Positions 45,100-56,200 of a DNA stretch of 64,000 nucleotides are shown here, piece by piece. The stretch is taken from the NCBI RefSeq assembly GCF_000373105.1, contig NZ_KB890437.1, positions 32,642 to 96,641 on the forward strand, written 5' to 3'. The notes under the pieces are model-generated. The model did no database searches. It was not told the origin of the DNA and was given only the letters and a program-made list of their open reading frames with translations. The position numbers and the translations under genes are program-made. Position 1 is the first letter of the stretch; each line of letters starts with the position of its first letter. The DNA is from Neolewinella persica DSM 23188 (lineage in GTDB: Bacteria > Bacteroidota > Bacteroidia > Chitinophagales > Saprospiraceae).

Positions 45100-48000
45100 T
45101 CATCCATCCGCCTCATTCGGAAGGGCCGGTAAATAAGGGGGAAGATCGGCTGCTTAAGTTTCTTGAAGGGCAGTTGCCGGATAGCTATGTACTGATCCCA
45201 AACATTGAGATCGCGTCGACTAACCCAAGAAACAACCGAACGCAATTTTGGGAGTACGATGTGGTGCTGGTGGCTCCACACGCAGTGTACAATATCGAGA
45301 ACAAAGACTGGAAAGGGCGGATAGAAGGGGATGATAACTACTGGTATCATAATGATCGGGAGCGGCCTAACCCGCATAAGACGTTACGTAAGAAAACGAG
45401 TATCCTGGCGTCGAAGTTGAAAGAACAGGAATACCGATGGGGTAAGGCGTGGATACAATCTACGGTGACGCTGTCCTACCCAAATAGTGTACGACCATCA
45501 TTGTGGGAAGAGTCAGGAAAGCTGACGTTTGAGCTGAACGAGCAGTTGATTGATTTTCTAACTGACCCAGGAAGGGTGGGTAAGCGGCGCGATGATATTC
45601 GGGATATAAAAAAGGGGATCGTAGACTATCTGACCGGAGTACAGAGCCAGCGGAAGCCGGAAGAGAAGCGGGAGGTGCAGGGGTATGAGATACTTGAGAT
45701 ATTGGAGCAGGATGTCAACTTTGTGGAGTATCTGGTGAAACCGAAAGGGGTTACTTCTTCGATACGCAAGCGGATTCGGGAGTATAGTCTTCAAGTCAAC
45801 GGTCTGAGCCCGATAGAACTGGAGCGGCGGGAGGAGATGATAAAGAATCAATACACTGCCCTACATAAGATCAAAGCGCATCCTTTTATTCTTAACGTCG
45901 CTTTCAAGATTGACGAAGAGAACCACCTGTTTTATGAGATTTCAGACTATCTCGATGGGAATTCGCTACGCGCTGAGGCCTACCATCAGACCTTTACTTT
46001 TTCGGAGAAACTCCGGATAGTACGGAATCTGATTGATGCGCTAAAGGAAGCACATAAAGAGAATATTTTTCACCGTGATATTAACCCGGATAACGTTTTT
46101 TTGAGCGGTGGTTATGCGCGACTAGGCAACTTTGGTAAGTCCTATTTCTCAGACCACCAGGCGAAGGGGTACACGGTGATGGCGACCCTGACGGAGTCTA
46201 ATACTACTGCTTATCATCCACTAGAACTGACGGTGGGGGAGGCTTCCAGGCGATCAGATATCTACTCTTTAGGGGTGCTGGTGTACTGGCTGTTTACAGG
46301 GGAGGAGCCGGTAAAGACTCCCTATGCCCTGAATAAAATGGGCGGACGGTTGTCGGCGGATCGGTTACCTACGGCTATTAATCCGGCCCTGCCCAAATGG
46401 TTAGACGAACTTTGCGGGCATACTATCTTGACGGACGATGAGGCACGCTGGGGCACGCTTGATGAGTTTGAGGCCTTTATAGTAACGGCTATGGAGGAAG
46501 ATTCTTCTTTGGCCCCTGCTGTGCCAACACCCGAGCAGGGAGTAATTGATTCTTATGATCTGGAAGAAGGGGATCGGATTGGGAATGATTACATCATTCA
46601 TGAGATTCTGGGAGCAGGCGGCTATTCGCGTGTTTTCAAAGTGAAACACAACATCCAGGGTAATTACTTTGCCCTGAAGCTTTTCAACGAAAGTGTTTCG
46701 CTTAACTCGGCGCTGGATGAATATGGTGCCTTGATCCAACTGACACATCCCAATATTGTGAAGTTCATCTGGAACGGGTCTTCTAACAACGGGCAGTTTT
46801 TCACGTTGATGGAGTTTTTGGAAGGGGAAAGTTTGAACACCTATACCCGGACAGATGCGAAGCTTCCTATATCTACCGTATATAAGGTTGGGGTAGATAT
46901 TTTATCGGCACTGGTGGCGATGCAGGGAATGGAGCAGCCGATATTTCACCGTGATATCAAGCCGCAGAACATCGTCTGGGATAAGAAGGAACGGTTTGTC
47001 TTGATCGACTTTAACGTTGCGTCTTTCGCAGAAGACAATAAAGACTTTGTTGGGACCAACCCCTACCTAGCACCTGATTTGATCAATAACCATCAGGTAG
47101 CGTGGGACAGCTCCGCAGATACCTTTGCTTTGGGGATTACACTATATGAGCTGGTGTGTAAGCAGTACCCTTGGAAAAAGCGGTTTCCGTTGATGGGGAA
47201 GCCACCTATTTCGCCAAAAGGCCATCAGCCGTTACTTTCTCAGCCATTTGCTGATTTTCTTTTGAAGGCCATTGCTACCGATAAATCATCACGATTTACA
47301 TCCGCGCAGGAGATGCTTGATGCATTAAGGGCAATCGGGCCGGAAAACGTACTGGCTGAAAAGGTCGCTAAAGGGAAGTCTGCTGATCCTGTTTTGGAGA
47401 CTGAACATCCTGGATATATCGACTACGTAAATTCTCTTTACAGTCAGTCACGACACGGGAACGCAGGGACTCGTGCTAGTGTCTACTCCAGTGTGTACGA
47501 TGATTTGACCTATACCGAGACGAAACTGGATAAGAAACTGGTTCCAGCTATTCTTGATGGTAAGTTTAAGTTGGTTATTATCACTGGTAACGCTGGTGAT
47601 GGTAAGACCGCTTTCATCCAACGGATAGAGCGGGATGATCAAGTTCGATCCTTAGAGCGATTTGGGAATAAGAACGGTGCTCGGTTTTCAATTGGGGGGA
47701 CGGCGTACGAGAGTAACTACGATGGATCTCAGGACGAGGAAGAGCGATTGAATGATCAAGTACTGGAAGACTTTTTTGCCCCATTTGCTGGGCTGGATAA
47801 GTATAGCGAAGCTAGTGAAGGGAGGATAATTGCTATCAATGAAGGGCGGCTGGTTGAGTTCTTGCAGACTTCGGGGGGGCATCAGGATTTAGCGCAGGTT
47901 ATTGAAGACTATTTTTATGAGGAAGGGCATCACGAACTTCCTGAAGGGCTTATGATTATTAACCTGAACTTGCGTTCGGTTGTCGCTAGTGATGCAGATA

Positions 48001-49217
48001 CCCCTTCCTTGTTCCGGCAGCAGATGCGCGCGCTCACTCAGAAGTCGTTGTGGAAGAAATGTGAAGGTTGTGCTCTCGCGGATCGTTGTTTCATAAAGTA
48101 TAACGTTGATAGTTTTAACGACGAAGCCTCGGGGGAATCCGTTACAACTCGCATGGAATGGGTGCTGAAAGCGGCTAGTCTGAAGCGAGAGTTGCACGTA
48201 ACGATGCGTGATCTACGGTCATTCATTGCCTTTACGTTAACGCGTGACTACCGGTGTAATGAAGTGGAGTCGCTCATAGAGACACATCGCCTAGATCCCG
48301 AAAAGTACTGGCAGTATTACTATTTCAATATTACGAACCCTAGGTTGAAGGATGGAGGAGAGCAAGATCGGTTGATTCACTTGCTGCGGGAGACCGATAT
48401 CGGAGAGGTGTCGATCCCTGATCTTGACCGGGACCTTTATTTTGGGCATCACCAGGCTAAAGATTTTCTTCCCTTTTCGGACAGAGATACTGATCTGCTA
48501 GCCAAGTTCAATGCACAAAAAATTCTTGTGCCGGCGCACGATCAGTCCGTCGAGGTTTTACAACAGATAAAGGATCTTCAGAAGGTATTTATCCGACATC
48601 AGTACTTTGAAGGAGCCTCGCGGTCGATTCTTGTGGAAAGTGATGCAGAAGGAGAGGGCAGCCAGATGCCGTTCTACCTGGACCGTTTGCCTTACCATTC
48701 CGTTTTTCAGTTTCTAGAAGTGCTGAAAAACGGGGATAAAACGGGCAAAACTAAGTATGGCATATCGCGGGCTATCTCACTCAACGAAGGCTGTGATAAC
48801 GAGGGTATTGATCGTGATTTTCTAGTGCTGGCTTCTACAGAAGTGAAGGATCCTTTTGCAAAATCGTTCCGGCTGTTCCCACTAGAGGATTTTGAGCTGT
48901 TTGTGAATGAAACCCGGCATCTGGTAACCTACCTGGAATATGAACCAGACAGTTTGGTTTTCAGGCACAAAGCGGAGCCGCATATTCGGTTGACTATTTC
49001 CCTTGACCTTTACGAAATGCTGTACTTTATCCAGCAAGGGTTTAGTCCTTCGTTGAATGATCTAAGGGGAAAGTTCATTGAGTTGTTAATCTTCAAGAAC
49101 CTTTTAGAAAATCTGAAGTACGATCGAGTGCTACTGACGGAAGATAATAATGCCTTCTTTCAGGTTGTACGGACAGCTGAGAACCATCTTGTTTTTAAGC
49201 CCTTTGAAATCAACTAA
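45090..49217 (+). CDS. MAD6/PglW-like NERD - tandem Ser/Thr kinase - P-loop protein
   Basis: A 1375-aa protein. Residues 10-120 are a NERD nuclease-related domain (QFWEYDVVLVAPHAVYNIEN then KDW, with the ExK pattern). A first kinase domain (205-460) keeps HRDINPDN (about 328) but has GNFGKS instead of DFG (about 345), and no clear glycine loop was seen; it may be a pseudokinase. A second kinase (490-760) has GAGGYSRVF, ALKLF (Lys about 528), HRDIKPQN (about 620) and IDFNVAS (DFN), and looks active. Residues 833-840 form a P-loop (GNAGDGKT), followed by a Cys cluster (CEGCALADRC). It resembles PglW of BREX and the MAD6 kinase. The PP2C phosphatase at 56197 is the likely counter-enzyme. Confidence 0.85.
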   Translation: MAVIIHPPHSEGPVNKGEDRLLKFLEGQLPDSYVLIPNIEIASTNPRNNRTQFWEYDVVLVAPHAVYNIENKDWKGRIEGDDNYWYHNDRERPNPHKTLRKKTSILASKLKEQEYRWGKAWIQSTVTLSYPNSVRPSLWEESGKLTFELNEQLIDFLTDPGRVGKRRDDIRDIKKGIVDYLTGVQSQRKPEEKREVQGYEILEILEQDVNFVEYLVKPKGVTSSIRKRIREYSLQVNGLSPIELERREEMIKNQYTALHKIKAHPFILNVAFKIDEENHLFYEISDYLDGNSLRAEAYHQTFTFSEKLRIVRNLIDALKEAHKENIFHRDINPDNVFLSGGYARLGNFGKSYFSDHQAKGYTVMATLTESNTTAYHPLELTVGEASRRSDIYSLGVLVYWLFTGEEPVKTPYALNKMGGRLSADRLPTAINPALPKWLDELCGHTILTDDEARWGTLDEFEAFIVTAMEEDSSLAPAVPTPEQGVIDSYDLEEGDRIGNDYIIHEILGAGGYSRVFKVKHNIQGNYFALKLFNESVSLNSALDEYGALIQLTHPNIVKFIWNGSSNNGQFFTLMEFLEGESLNTYTRTDAKLPISTVYKVGVDILSALVAMQGMEQPIFHRDIKPQNIVWDKKERFVLIDFNVASFAEDNKDFVGTNPYLAPDLINNHQVAWDSSADTFALGITLYELVCKQYPWKKRFPLMGKPPISPKGHQPLLSQPFADFLLKAIATDKSSRFTSAQEMLDALRAIGPENVLAEKVAKGKSADPVLETEHPGYIDYVNSLYSQSRHGNAGTRASVYSSVYDDLTYTETKLDKKLVPAILDGKFKLVIITGNAGDGKTAFIQRIERDDQVRSLERFGNKNGARFSIGGTAYESNYDGSQDEEERLNDQVLEDFFAPFAGLDKYSEASEGRIIAINEGRLVEFLQTSGGHQDLAQVIEDYFYEEGHHELPEGLMIINLNLRSVVASDADTPSLFRQQMRALTQKSLWKKCEGCALADRCFIKYNVDSFNDEASGESVTTRMEWVLKAASLKRELHVTMRDLRSFIAFTLTRDYRCNEVESLIETHRLDPEKYWQYYYFNITNPRLKDGGEQDRLIHLLRETDIGEVSIPDLDRDLYFGHHQAKDFLPFSDRDTDLLAKFNAQKILVPAHDQSVEVLQQIKDLQKVFIRHQYFEGASRSILVESDAEGEGSQMPFYLDRLPYHSVFQFLEVLKNGDKTGKTKYGISRAISLNEGCDNEGIDRDFLVLASTEVKDPFAKSFRLFPLEDFELFVNETRHLVTYLEYEPDSLVFRHKAEPHIRLTISLDLYEMLYFIQQGFSPSLNDLRGKFIELLIFKNLLENLKYDRVLLTEDNNAFFQVVRTAENHLVFKPFEIN

Positions 49218-49220
49218 GTT

Positions 49221-50771
49221 ATGGCTATCAAGCTTGGAAATAAAGACTCGATCTTCAGAAACGACCTAGTTTTTAGCATTGATGCTAAAGCTGTAAATCT
49301 GGACAATACGCTGATAAACCTTTACATGCTGCTACAGTGGGAGGGGCAACGTCCGCAACAGCGAGCACGGCGAGGGACGAGTGTAGATATTGATCTGGAT
49401 AAATTTACGCAGGTATTTTCCGGCCTAGAAAAAGCGGGAGAGATTGAAGGCTTTTTAGACTACCCCAAAGCCAGTACCCTGTGGTTAAGAACCAATCTTC
49501 TAAATCTAGTAAACCGGGGTCAAGTTGACAATGAATCGATCTCTTCTTTACGGCCAATCCATATTGAAAGCTACCGGGTACGTAATGCGAAAAGGGTCAG
49601 AGACTACTATTCCGCGGATCAGGTTTACACTATGCTGGGGGCAGATACTCAGGTGAGAGATGCGCTCCGCAAGTTTTTAACGGAGGGTTGGGACCCGACC
49701 ACGAATACGATTAAGTCGGTGGATATGGACGTAGACAGTCTAGGAGTTCTCAAGCTGGTAAAAAGTATTGCCCCTGGATTCATCAAGAGTCAATCATCAA
49801 TAACCAATATACAGCCAATACTGCCTGAGGATGCGGCATTATACTGTGATGATGTTCGTCGCTTACTAGTTTATAAGGGGGTGATTCCCAGAAGTGTGCT
49901 TATTAATTACTTCAAGATTATTACTGCCTTTCATCTTTCTTGCTACCTGCAAAAGTTAATTCATTTGCTTCCTAAGATGGTTGAGGAAGGTACTACAGAG
50001 GTTCAGCCCGATTGGAGCGTTGTTGTTGATTGTACGGACAACTTTGATAGTAGGATATCAGTAGATGCGATTGAAGATGCCACAAAATTGTATAACTCGA
50101 TATATCCTTACCTAGAGGCTTCCTTCAAGATAAACATTGCGCTAGGCTACCTTGATGTAGACCGTACTGACAGCGACGATCTTCCGCGAGCATTGTCCGT
50201 ATTGAAAGACCGGCCGGATGATTTTGAGCCTTATATGAAAGCGGTTTGGAACCAAGCGGTGGGCAATTTGGACGAGGAAGATAGTCGCTTAGTAGAAGAA
50301 ATTGTACAGTATGAGGACAGCTACTTTGACAAGTATCTGGCGCTGCTGATGAATCAAAAGAGTAAGCGTCAGTTTGTAGAGTACCGGCGACTACTAGCTA
50401 ATCTCTCTTTCAATAATTCGGAGAACGGATTCCTGGCTCAAGGCAGGAGTAAAAAGCATCCTCGACGGTTTGTGATGGGAACGCGTCTCCTTGAAACCCT
50501 GGTCCAGATTCTGGTGCTGGATGTTAAAGATGGTGCGTTCACGACTAAGAGTTTATCAATAGAGGAGTTGATTGCCAACTTACGTGACCGCTACGGGCTT
50601 ATTATAAACGGATTGGAAGAGCCAAGATATGAAGGAGCCGTACTTAACACCCATCTGGCATTTAAGGAGAATGTAGAGTTTTTCAAGAATAAGCTACGCC
50701 AAATTGGATTTTATAATGACCTGAGTGATGCCTACATTCTGCAGAAAATAAGACCCCGCTATAACTTATGA
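49221..50771 (+). CDS. MAD7-like hypothetical protein
   Basis: A 516-aa, mostly helical protein with no motif I can name (NKDSIFRNDLVFSIDAKAVN at the start). It lies 3 bp after the kinase gene and overlaps the 1810-aa gene by 4 bp (ATGA), so it acts with them. In MADS the gene between the kinase (MAD6) and the large ATPase (MAD8) is an uncharacterised protein of similar size (MAD7). Assignment rests on position and size. Confidence 0.55.
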   Translation: MAIKLGNKDSIFRNDLVFSIDAKAVNLDNTLINLYMLLQWEGQRPQQRARRGTSVDIDLDKFTQVFSGLEKAGEIEGFLDYPKASTLWLRTNLLNLVNRGQVDNESISSLRPIHIESYRVRNAKRVRDYYSADQVYTMLGADTQVRDALRKFLTEGWDPTTNTIKSVDMDVDSLGVLKLVKSIAPGFIKSQSSITNIQPILPEDAALYCDDVRRLLVYKGVIPRSVLINYFKIITAFHLSCYLQKLIHLLPKMVEEGTTEVQPDWSVVVDCTDNFDSRISVDAIEDATKLYNSIYPYLEASFKINIALGYLDVDRTDSDDLPRALSVLKDRPDDFEPYMKAVWNQAVGNLDEEDSRLVEEIVQYEDSYFDKYLALLMNQKSKRQFVEYRRLLANLSFNNSENGFLAQGRSKKHPRRFVMGTRLLETLVQILVLDVKDGAFTTKSLSIEELIANLRDRYGLIINGLEEPRYEGAVLNTHLAFKENVEFFKNKLRQIGFYNDLSDAYILQKIRPRYNL

Positions 50772-53700
50772 CACAAGCAGCAACATCTTTGAGTTCTTAC
50801 TATCAGCGGATTATCCGCTTGATGTTGGAAACCTATGCGCAGGAATTTGCGTCAAAAACGCCGGGTCACTGTATGAAAATTACAGGGTTCGGAGCGAATG
50901 AGTTAGAATATCTGTGGGATTTACTTCGAGATCAGTATCCTGGACTTAGTACTTACATCATTGCTGATGAAAAAGCGGGTGAGCGTTATATATCGGCAAC
51001 TAAGCTGATTGAACGGAGGAATCAGCAAGCTGATCCATTGCTTGTACTCATTCCCGCCAATAGTAGGACTGCCGCAGAAGATTCCTACGGGAACGCAACA
51101 TTCAAAGAGATTCGTGTAAGTGGATTAGAAGGTGAACTTAAGGTACAGCTTCTGGCAGAAGTACCTAAAGCCTATAAGCCGGCGATACACGAAATTTTAG
51201 CTTCACTTAAGCCGGGAAGTGTTACCACCGCTGATATCATTGCCTATTTAATCGCTTTAAGTGACGATGGCTACTCCGACGAGAACGTTGGTAATTCCGT
51301 CTATCTACTTAATATGATCCCTGATTCTATTTTGCTTTCAGCATCAGAAAAGATAAAATACCGTCTTAACTCTAATCAGGACAGTATTGGTGTTCTTAGC
51401 TCTTTTGATCGTCCACTTAACGATCGAATAGGGGAGTTACCCCTTAAGCCGAAGACGATTCAAAAAGGTATCGTTGGGTTCTTAAAAAAGGAAAGAGAAG
51501 CGAGAACAGCTTCCAGTATTTGCCGGATCATCCATCAGAACTATAGTGATCTCAACTTTGCCAACTGGACTATTCCAGATCTTGACTTTCAGCATATCAA
51601 GCTCACGGTAGAGCATCTGAAGAGTTCTGATCTAAAAGAAGAAGGTGGTGACATATATCTGGTCGGAAAGAGTTCAAAGGTTACAAAGTTGAGGGTGCGT
51701 ATATGGACGAATCCAAAACCGAAAGATGTAGTCAATCTAAGGTATTTCGTAGTTAAACTGATGGCTGTCAACGGAGGGGCAGGGGAGGAGATGATGACTT
51801 TGAGAAAAGCCAAGAACTCTGCTTCACCTAGGGGGCATCGTGACATAACGGTGGAGTTGAACCCAAACATAATAGAGGAGGGGTCTTATTTTCTAAAAGT
51901 GCTGGCGGAAGATGAGTTTGGTACGGTTCTGAATTTCGATGATCGATTTAAAGAGCCTGCTGTTCAGGCGATCTGGGAAGAAACTAAGCTGCAAGACGAG
52001 GAGGCGAATAAGGTCATGCTTAACCGAAAACTAACCTGTGACTCTGAAGACTTTTACTATTCAATAGACAATGCGTCACAAGATGAATCGGAAAGTGAGA
52101 AGAAGGTTAAGCTGAAAAACGTACTACAGGCATATTTCAGGTTTAGGATCGACCGTTTAAAAAATGGAGAAGAAGCTGTTGTTCCGGTTTCATCGGAAGA
52201 TTCCGACACCTGGATAAATGACAGTACGCGAAAGCTTGTTTCTACCTATCACATACACTACGCAACGAATCAAAATTTTCAGATTAGTTTATCTACCAAG
52301 CTTAGGGAAATAGAGGAAGTGTTCCTTAAGAATGCGAACAATTTTGGGTTTGTAGAGGCTACGCTGGATAAAAACTCTTCAGTAGCCGGGTTCAGTTCAA
52401 TTGAATTTAGGGGTAGCCAGTTGAACAGCATGATTCCTCAGCCAATTTTGAAGCTGCGGAACTCTATTTTCTCGAGAATAAGAGCTTCTAATAAGGAGGG
52501 GAACGGGGTCTTTGAGACCGCGAATATTTTCTCCTTTGATGATGAGATAAAGGAATACATACGTCGGTTTACCCAGTGGACCACTGCGCTTCAAAATCAG
52601 ATGGCAAGTGATGAGCTAGCAACGGAAGAGCGGCAAAAGCTTCAGCAGTTTTTGACGGAGCTACAGCTTTTGGATATGGCCAAGGTACGGTCCTATCTTC
52701 CCAATGGGAATAAGGTTGAAGCGTTACTCATGTCGCCATTACACCCTTTGCGCCTTGCCTGGACCAGTCAATTGATTGAAGTGTTTCACGATTGGGAAGA
52801 AAAGACACAGGCATATCCAGGTTATCAAAAAGACTGGCCGAAGAAATTAGAAAGGTTTTTTACCGGAGCGCTTATACCTGAGAACAGCCCGTTGGTTTTA
52901 GTTAAGCCAGGCACTTTTAAAAGTTACCACTACGGAGGTGAACTCTGTTTTGGGTGGGGCTTGTATTTGAGCCCGAACGAAAAAGCAGAACGGGGCAGTT
53001 TTACTTCGATAAAGCGACAACTTACTCATTTTCTTCGAGTGTCTCTAAACGTAACGAAAGATAACTTTGTCGAGTCTGATGTCAGCCAACGATTGGTCGT
53101 TCGTCACTTCAAGAACTATTTGTTGCAGCATCCATATACTGATAAGCTGATTGTTAATCTCTTCAATGCAGGGGAGGCAGGTGTCTTTGCGGATGCTCTG
53201 GTTGCCTTAGAAGCGGATGATCAGTTTAGGAACATAAAGTATGAGGTAAGGGTATTTAAGGGGGAGGATCGAATCATTGAGCACGGAGAAGGCCTCCGGA
53301 ACTTGATTAATCCTGAGTATAATATTTCGGAAGAGGCAGAGGCCTTTTCGCAACCATCTCAGAACAGGCTGTTCCCTAAGCTACGCTTCTCGGTTAATCA
53401 GATTCGAGACTACTTGAAAAGCCCTAATGACTATTCGGCGCATCTTAGCTTTCTAATTAGCCCTTTTCCGGTAACCGATGAGCTTATTAAGCTCAGAGAG
53501 GATAAGAATAGGAATAACTTTTACCTCAATGGACTAATCACAGATCCGACGGTAGCCGTGGAGGTGTCAGGAAAAGAAGTAAAGTGGAACAAATTCATTG
53601 TACCAAATTCATTGATGAGGCCTTACGGTGGAGCTGGAGCGACGGGTATAAAACTGTTTGCTAGTATTCAATCCTTTATTGCGGGAGCCTTAGCCTCTAA

Positions 53701-56200
53701 AGTTACGCAATCGATACCATCAACAAAGCTGGTGCTTCAGGATCGGGACAAGGTATTGCTCTCTCATCTTCATGATTATTCAGACTGGGTAGTCACCTTT
53801 GATAAGAATATTGGACCGCAGGTGTTTGACCAGCCCGCAAAAAGTGGAGACATACCTTTCTTACTGGATTATGTACCTGGAGAGGAAGTATCGGGTATCT
53901 CCAGTTACCTCACCACAAGGCCTACTTCAGAGGTGCTGGGTCTTCTGGGGCCTCACTTTGAGGAGTTTGGCCTTGACATACACAAGCCTGACGACGAGGT
54001 TAAGGTGAAGGGGTTGCTGGAAGACCTGAGAGCTGTAAGTAGTTCTTTGGTGCTACAGTTGAATTCAACTAAGAATAAGGCATTTGAAGTTATAGGCTCA
54101 GCTTTTGCTAAGAGAGTACTAGAAAAGAAGGGCTACTTAGCGGAGGCTTTTCTAATTCCGGTGGATTTGCATCAGCATCTCTTTGAGGATTTGAATACAG
54201 AGAGTAGGAAAAGAGCTGATACGCTACTTGTTTCGATTGATCCGGACAAGCGTGAAATCTTGATCAACGTAATCGAATTAAAATGCAGGACTTCTCTTGC
54301 GGTAGCTCAAAAGGAAGAGCTAAGGATAGGGATGAAGGAGCAAATTTTGAATACGATTGAAGCCCTTCGCTTCAATTTTGATCCGGAGTATCATCTTTCC
54401 CACGACCGGTTAGACCGGGAGATTAAGAATAAGGAGTTGCGATCATTACTTACCTTTTACGTTGAACGAGCTTACCGCTACGAGTATCTCTCGTCGAATG
54501 CTTACAATACCTATATTGACTTTATTCAACAGCTAGATGGAGGATTCTCCTTCAAGTTTCAGCAACTGGGACTGATTTTTGATTTCTCCGCCCAGAAGCG
54601 TCACGAAAAAGAAGTTGTGGATAGCGAGTTAACCTTCTTTACGTTTGGGAGAAAGCTGATTCAGGAAATACTTGATCCTGATTCAGATCTTAATACCAGA
54701 AGACTAGAACACGAAGGGTTTGATAATGACTTTGCCGCGTCACTGGGGTTTGGCGATGAGCTGAAGCCTTTTGTCCAGAAGTACGGAGTTGACATAGTAG
54801 CAGAGCCCGTTGCAGCGACAGTAGCGGAGGAACAGAAAATTCTACTATCTCATTTGGAGGTTGAGGACACTGAGGTTGCCCCAAAAGAAGTAGTAGAACC
54901 TCCTCAACCTGTTGAGCCGCTAAATTCTTCAGACCAAATTCTGGATGATCTGCCGGCTGTGTCTGAACCGCCGAAGAAACACATTGCTCCTTCTTTTGAT
55001 ATTTTGGTTGGTAAGAATTCTCCAGGTGCTCAGTTCGGGATGCTGGGGAAAAGTATACACGGCAAGCGCATTGCGATTGACCTTAGTGAAACGAATACTA
55101 TCAGCTTATTCGGCGTGCAAGGAGGCGGTAAAAGCTACACTATTGGTACGGTAAGTGAGATGGTACTTAAACAGTTCGACCAGGTAAACAAGCTACCATC
55201 GCCACTAGCAGGGGTGATCTTTCACTACAGTGAAAGTATGGATTATGAACCTGAGTTTACGTCCATGATCTATCCGAACGATAACGAACGAGAACTACAG
55301 AAGCTACGTTCAGAATACGGAGCTGAGCCTGATAGGGTAGAGGATGTAATTTTGCTGACCCCTCGGGATAAAGTAGAAGAGCGGAGGGCAGAATACCCTT
55401 CCATTGAAGTGCATCCGATCTCTTTCCACCCGAGGGAGTTGAATGTACAAGATTGGATGTTCTTGTTGGGAGCTATTGGTAATGACTCGACTTACATCAA
55501 GCAGTTGAAAGCGATCATGAAGGAACATCGCAGAAACCTGTCAATCGAGGCGATAAGTGATAGCGTAGAAGCTTCTGAGTTGCTTTCCAATTCGCAAAAA
55601 TCACTGGCCCGGCAACGATTGAGTTTTGCGAGTGACTATGTGAATAGTGGGTTCGTGCTTAGAGATCTTTTACGGCCAGGAAGATTGGTAATTGTTGACC
55701 TTAGGGATGAATTTATTGAGAAGGACGAGGCACTTGGTCTTTTCGTGATCATGCTAAACATCTTCTCGAGTGTTAAGAACTACCAGGATCAGCACTTCAA
55801 TAAGTTTATCGTTTTCGATGAGGCGCATAAGTATATGGGGAATAGAGACCTTACAGGAAATATTGTAACCGCTATTCGTGAGATGCGACACAAAGGAGTG
55901 AGCATAATGATTGCGAGCCAAGACCCTCCAAGTCTCCCTAACGAAATTATTGAACTGAGTAGCATCGTGTTGATGCATAAGTTTAATAGTCCGCAGTGGC
56001 TTAAGCATATCCAGCGGTCGATTACACAGACCAGTATTCTCTCTCCACTAGAGATGAGCAATCTGACCCCCGGAGAAGGATTTCTTTGGGCTACGAAAGC
56101 AACTGATAAAAGCGTCTCTAACAAGCCAATCAAAATATCTACCCGACCCCGCGTAACGAAACACGGGGGTGGGACTATTCAAGCAACCGGAGATTCATGA
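50768..56200 (+). CDS. MAD8/DptH-like protein: PD-(D/E)XK nuclease-like region plus HerA/FtsK-type ATPase
   Basis: An 1810-aa protein. Around residues 1148-1173, RADTLLVSIDP...INVIELKCR fits a PD-(D/E)XK nuclease core (Asp, then Glu-x-Lys). The C-terminal 400 residues are a HerA/FtsK-type ATPase: Walker A GVQGGGKSYT (about 1449-1457), Walker B FIVFDEAHKY (about 1679-1688) and a sensor region VSIMIASQDPPSLP. The large N-terminal part is unassigned. The order resembles DptH of phosphorothioation-dependent restriction and the MAD8 ATP-binding protein. It is the probable DNA-cutting effector of the operon. It overlaps the PP2C gene by 4 bp. Confidence 0.8.
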   Translation: MTQAATSLSSYYQRIIRLMLETYAQEFASKTPGHCMKITGFGANELEYLWDLLRDQYPGLSTYIIADEKAGERYISATKLIERRNQQADPLLVLIPANSRTAAEDSYGNATFKEIRVSGLEGELKVQLLAEVPKAYKPAIHEILASLKPGSVTTADIIAYLIALSDDGYSDENVGNSVYLLNMIPDSILLSASEKIKYRLNSNQDSIGVLSSFDRPLNDRIGELPLKPKTIQKGIVGFLKKEREARTASSICRIIHQNYSDLNFANWTIPDLDFQHIKLTVEHLKSSDLKEEGGDIYLVGKSSKVTKLRVRIWTNPKPKDVVNLRYFVVKLMAVNGGAGEEMMTLRKAKNSASPRGHRDITVELNPNIIEEGSYFLKVLAEDEFGTVLNFDDRFKEPAVQAIWEETKLQDEEANKVMLNRKLTCDSEDFYYSIDNASQDESESEKKVKLKNVLQAYFRFRIDRLKNGEEAVVPVSSEDSDTWINDSTRKLVSTYHIHYATNQNFQISLSTKLREIEEVFLKNANNFGFVEATLDKNSSVAGFSSIEFRGSQLNSMIPQPILKLRNSIFSRIRASNKEGNGVFETANIFSFDDEIKEYIRRFTQWTTALQNQMASDELATEERQKLQQFLTELQLLDMAKVRSYLPNGNKVEALLMSPLHPLRLAWTSQLIEVFHDWEEKTQAYPGYQKDWPKKLERFFTGALIPENSPLVLVKPGTFKSYHYGGELCFGWGLYLSPNEKAERGSFTSIKRQLTHFLRVSLNVTKDNFVESDVSQRLVVRHFKNYLLQHPYTDKLIVNLFNAGEAGVFADALVALEADDQFRNIKYEVRVFKGEDRIIEHGEGLRNLINPEYNISEEAEAFSQPSQNRLFPKLRFSVNQIRDYLKSPNDYSAHLSFLISPFPVTDELIKLREDKNRNNFYLNGLITDPTVAVEVSGKEVKWNKFIVPNSLMRPYGGAGATGIKLFASIQSFIAGALASKVTQSIPSTKLVLQDRDKVLLSHLHDYSDWVVTFDKNIGPQVFDQPAKSGDIPFLLDYVPGEEVSGISSYLTTRPTSEVLGLLGPHFEEFGLDIHKPDDEVKVKGLLEDLRAVSSSLVLQLNSTKNKAFEVIGSAFAKRVLEKKGYLAEAFLIPVDLHQHLFEDLNTESRKRADTLLVSIDPDKREILINVIELKCRTSLAVAQKEELRIGMKEQILNTIEALRFNFDPEYHLSHDRLDREIKNKELRSLLTFYVERAYRYEYLSSNAYNTYIDFIQQLDGGFSFKFQQLGLIFDFSAQKRHEKEVVDSELTFFTFGRKLIQEILDPDSDLNTRRLEHEGFDNDFAASLGFGDELKPFVQKYGVDIVAEPVAATVAEEQKILLSHLEVEDTEVAPKEVVEPPQPVEPLNSSDQILDDLPAVSEPPKKHIAPSFDILVGKNSPGAQFGMLGKSIHGKRIAIDLSETNTISLFGVQGGGKSYTIGTVSEMVLKQFDQVNKLPSPLAGVIFHYSESMDYEPEFTSMIYPNDNERELQKLRSEYGAEPDRVEDVILLTPRDKVEERRAEYPSIEVHPISFHPRELNVQDWMFLLGAIGNDSTYIKQLKAIMKEHRRNLSIEAISDSVEASELLSNSQKSLARQRLSFASDYVNSGFVLRDLLRPGRLVIVDLRDEFIEKDEALGLFVIMLNIFSSVKNYQDQHFNKFIVFDEAHKYMGNRDLTGNIVTAIREMRHKGVSIMIASQDPPSLPNEIIELSSIVLMHKFNSPQWLKHIQRSITQTSILSPLEMSNLTPGEGFLWATKATDKSVSNKPIKISTRPRVTKHGGGTIQATGDS

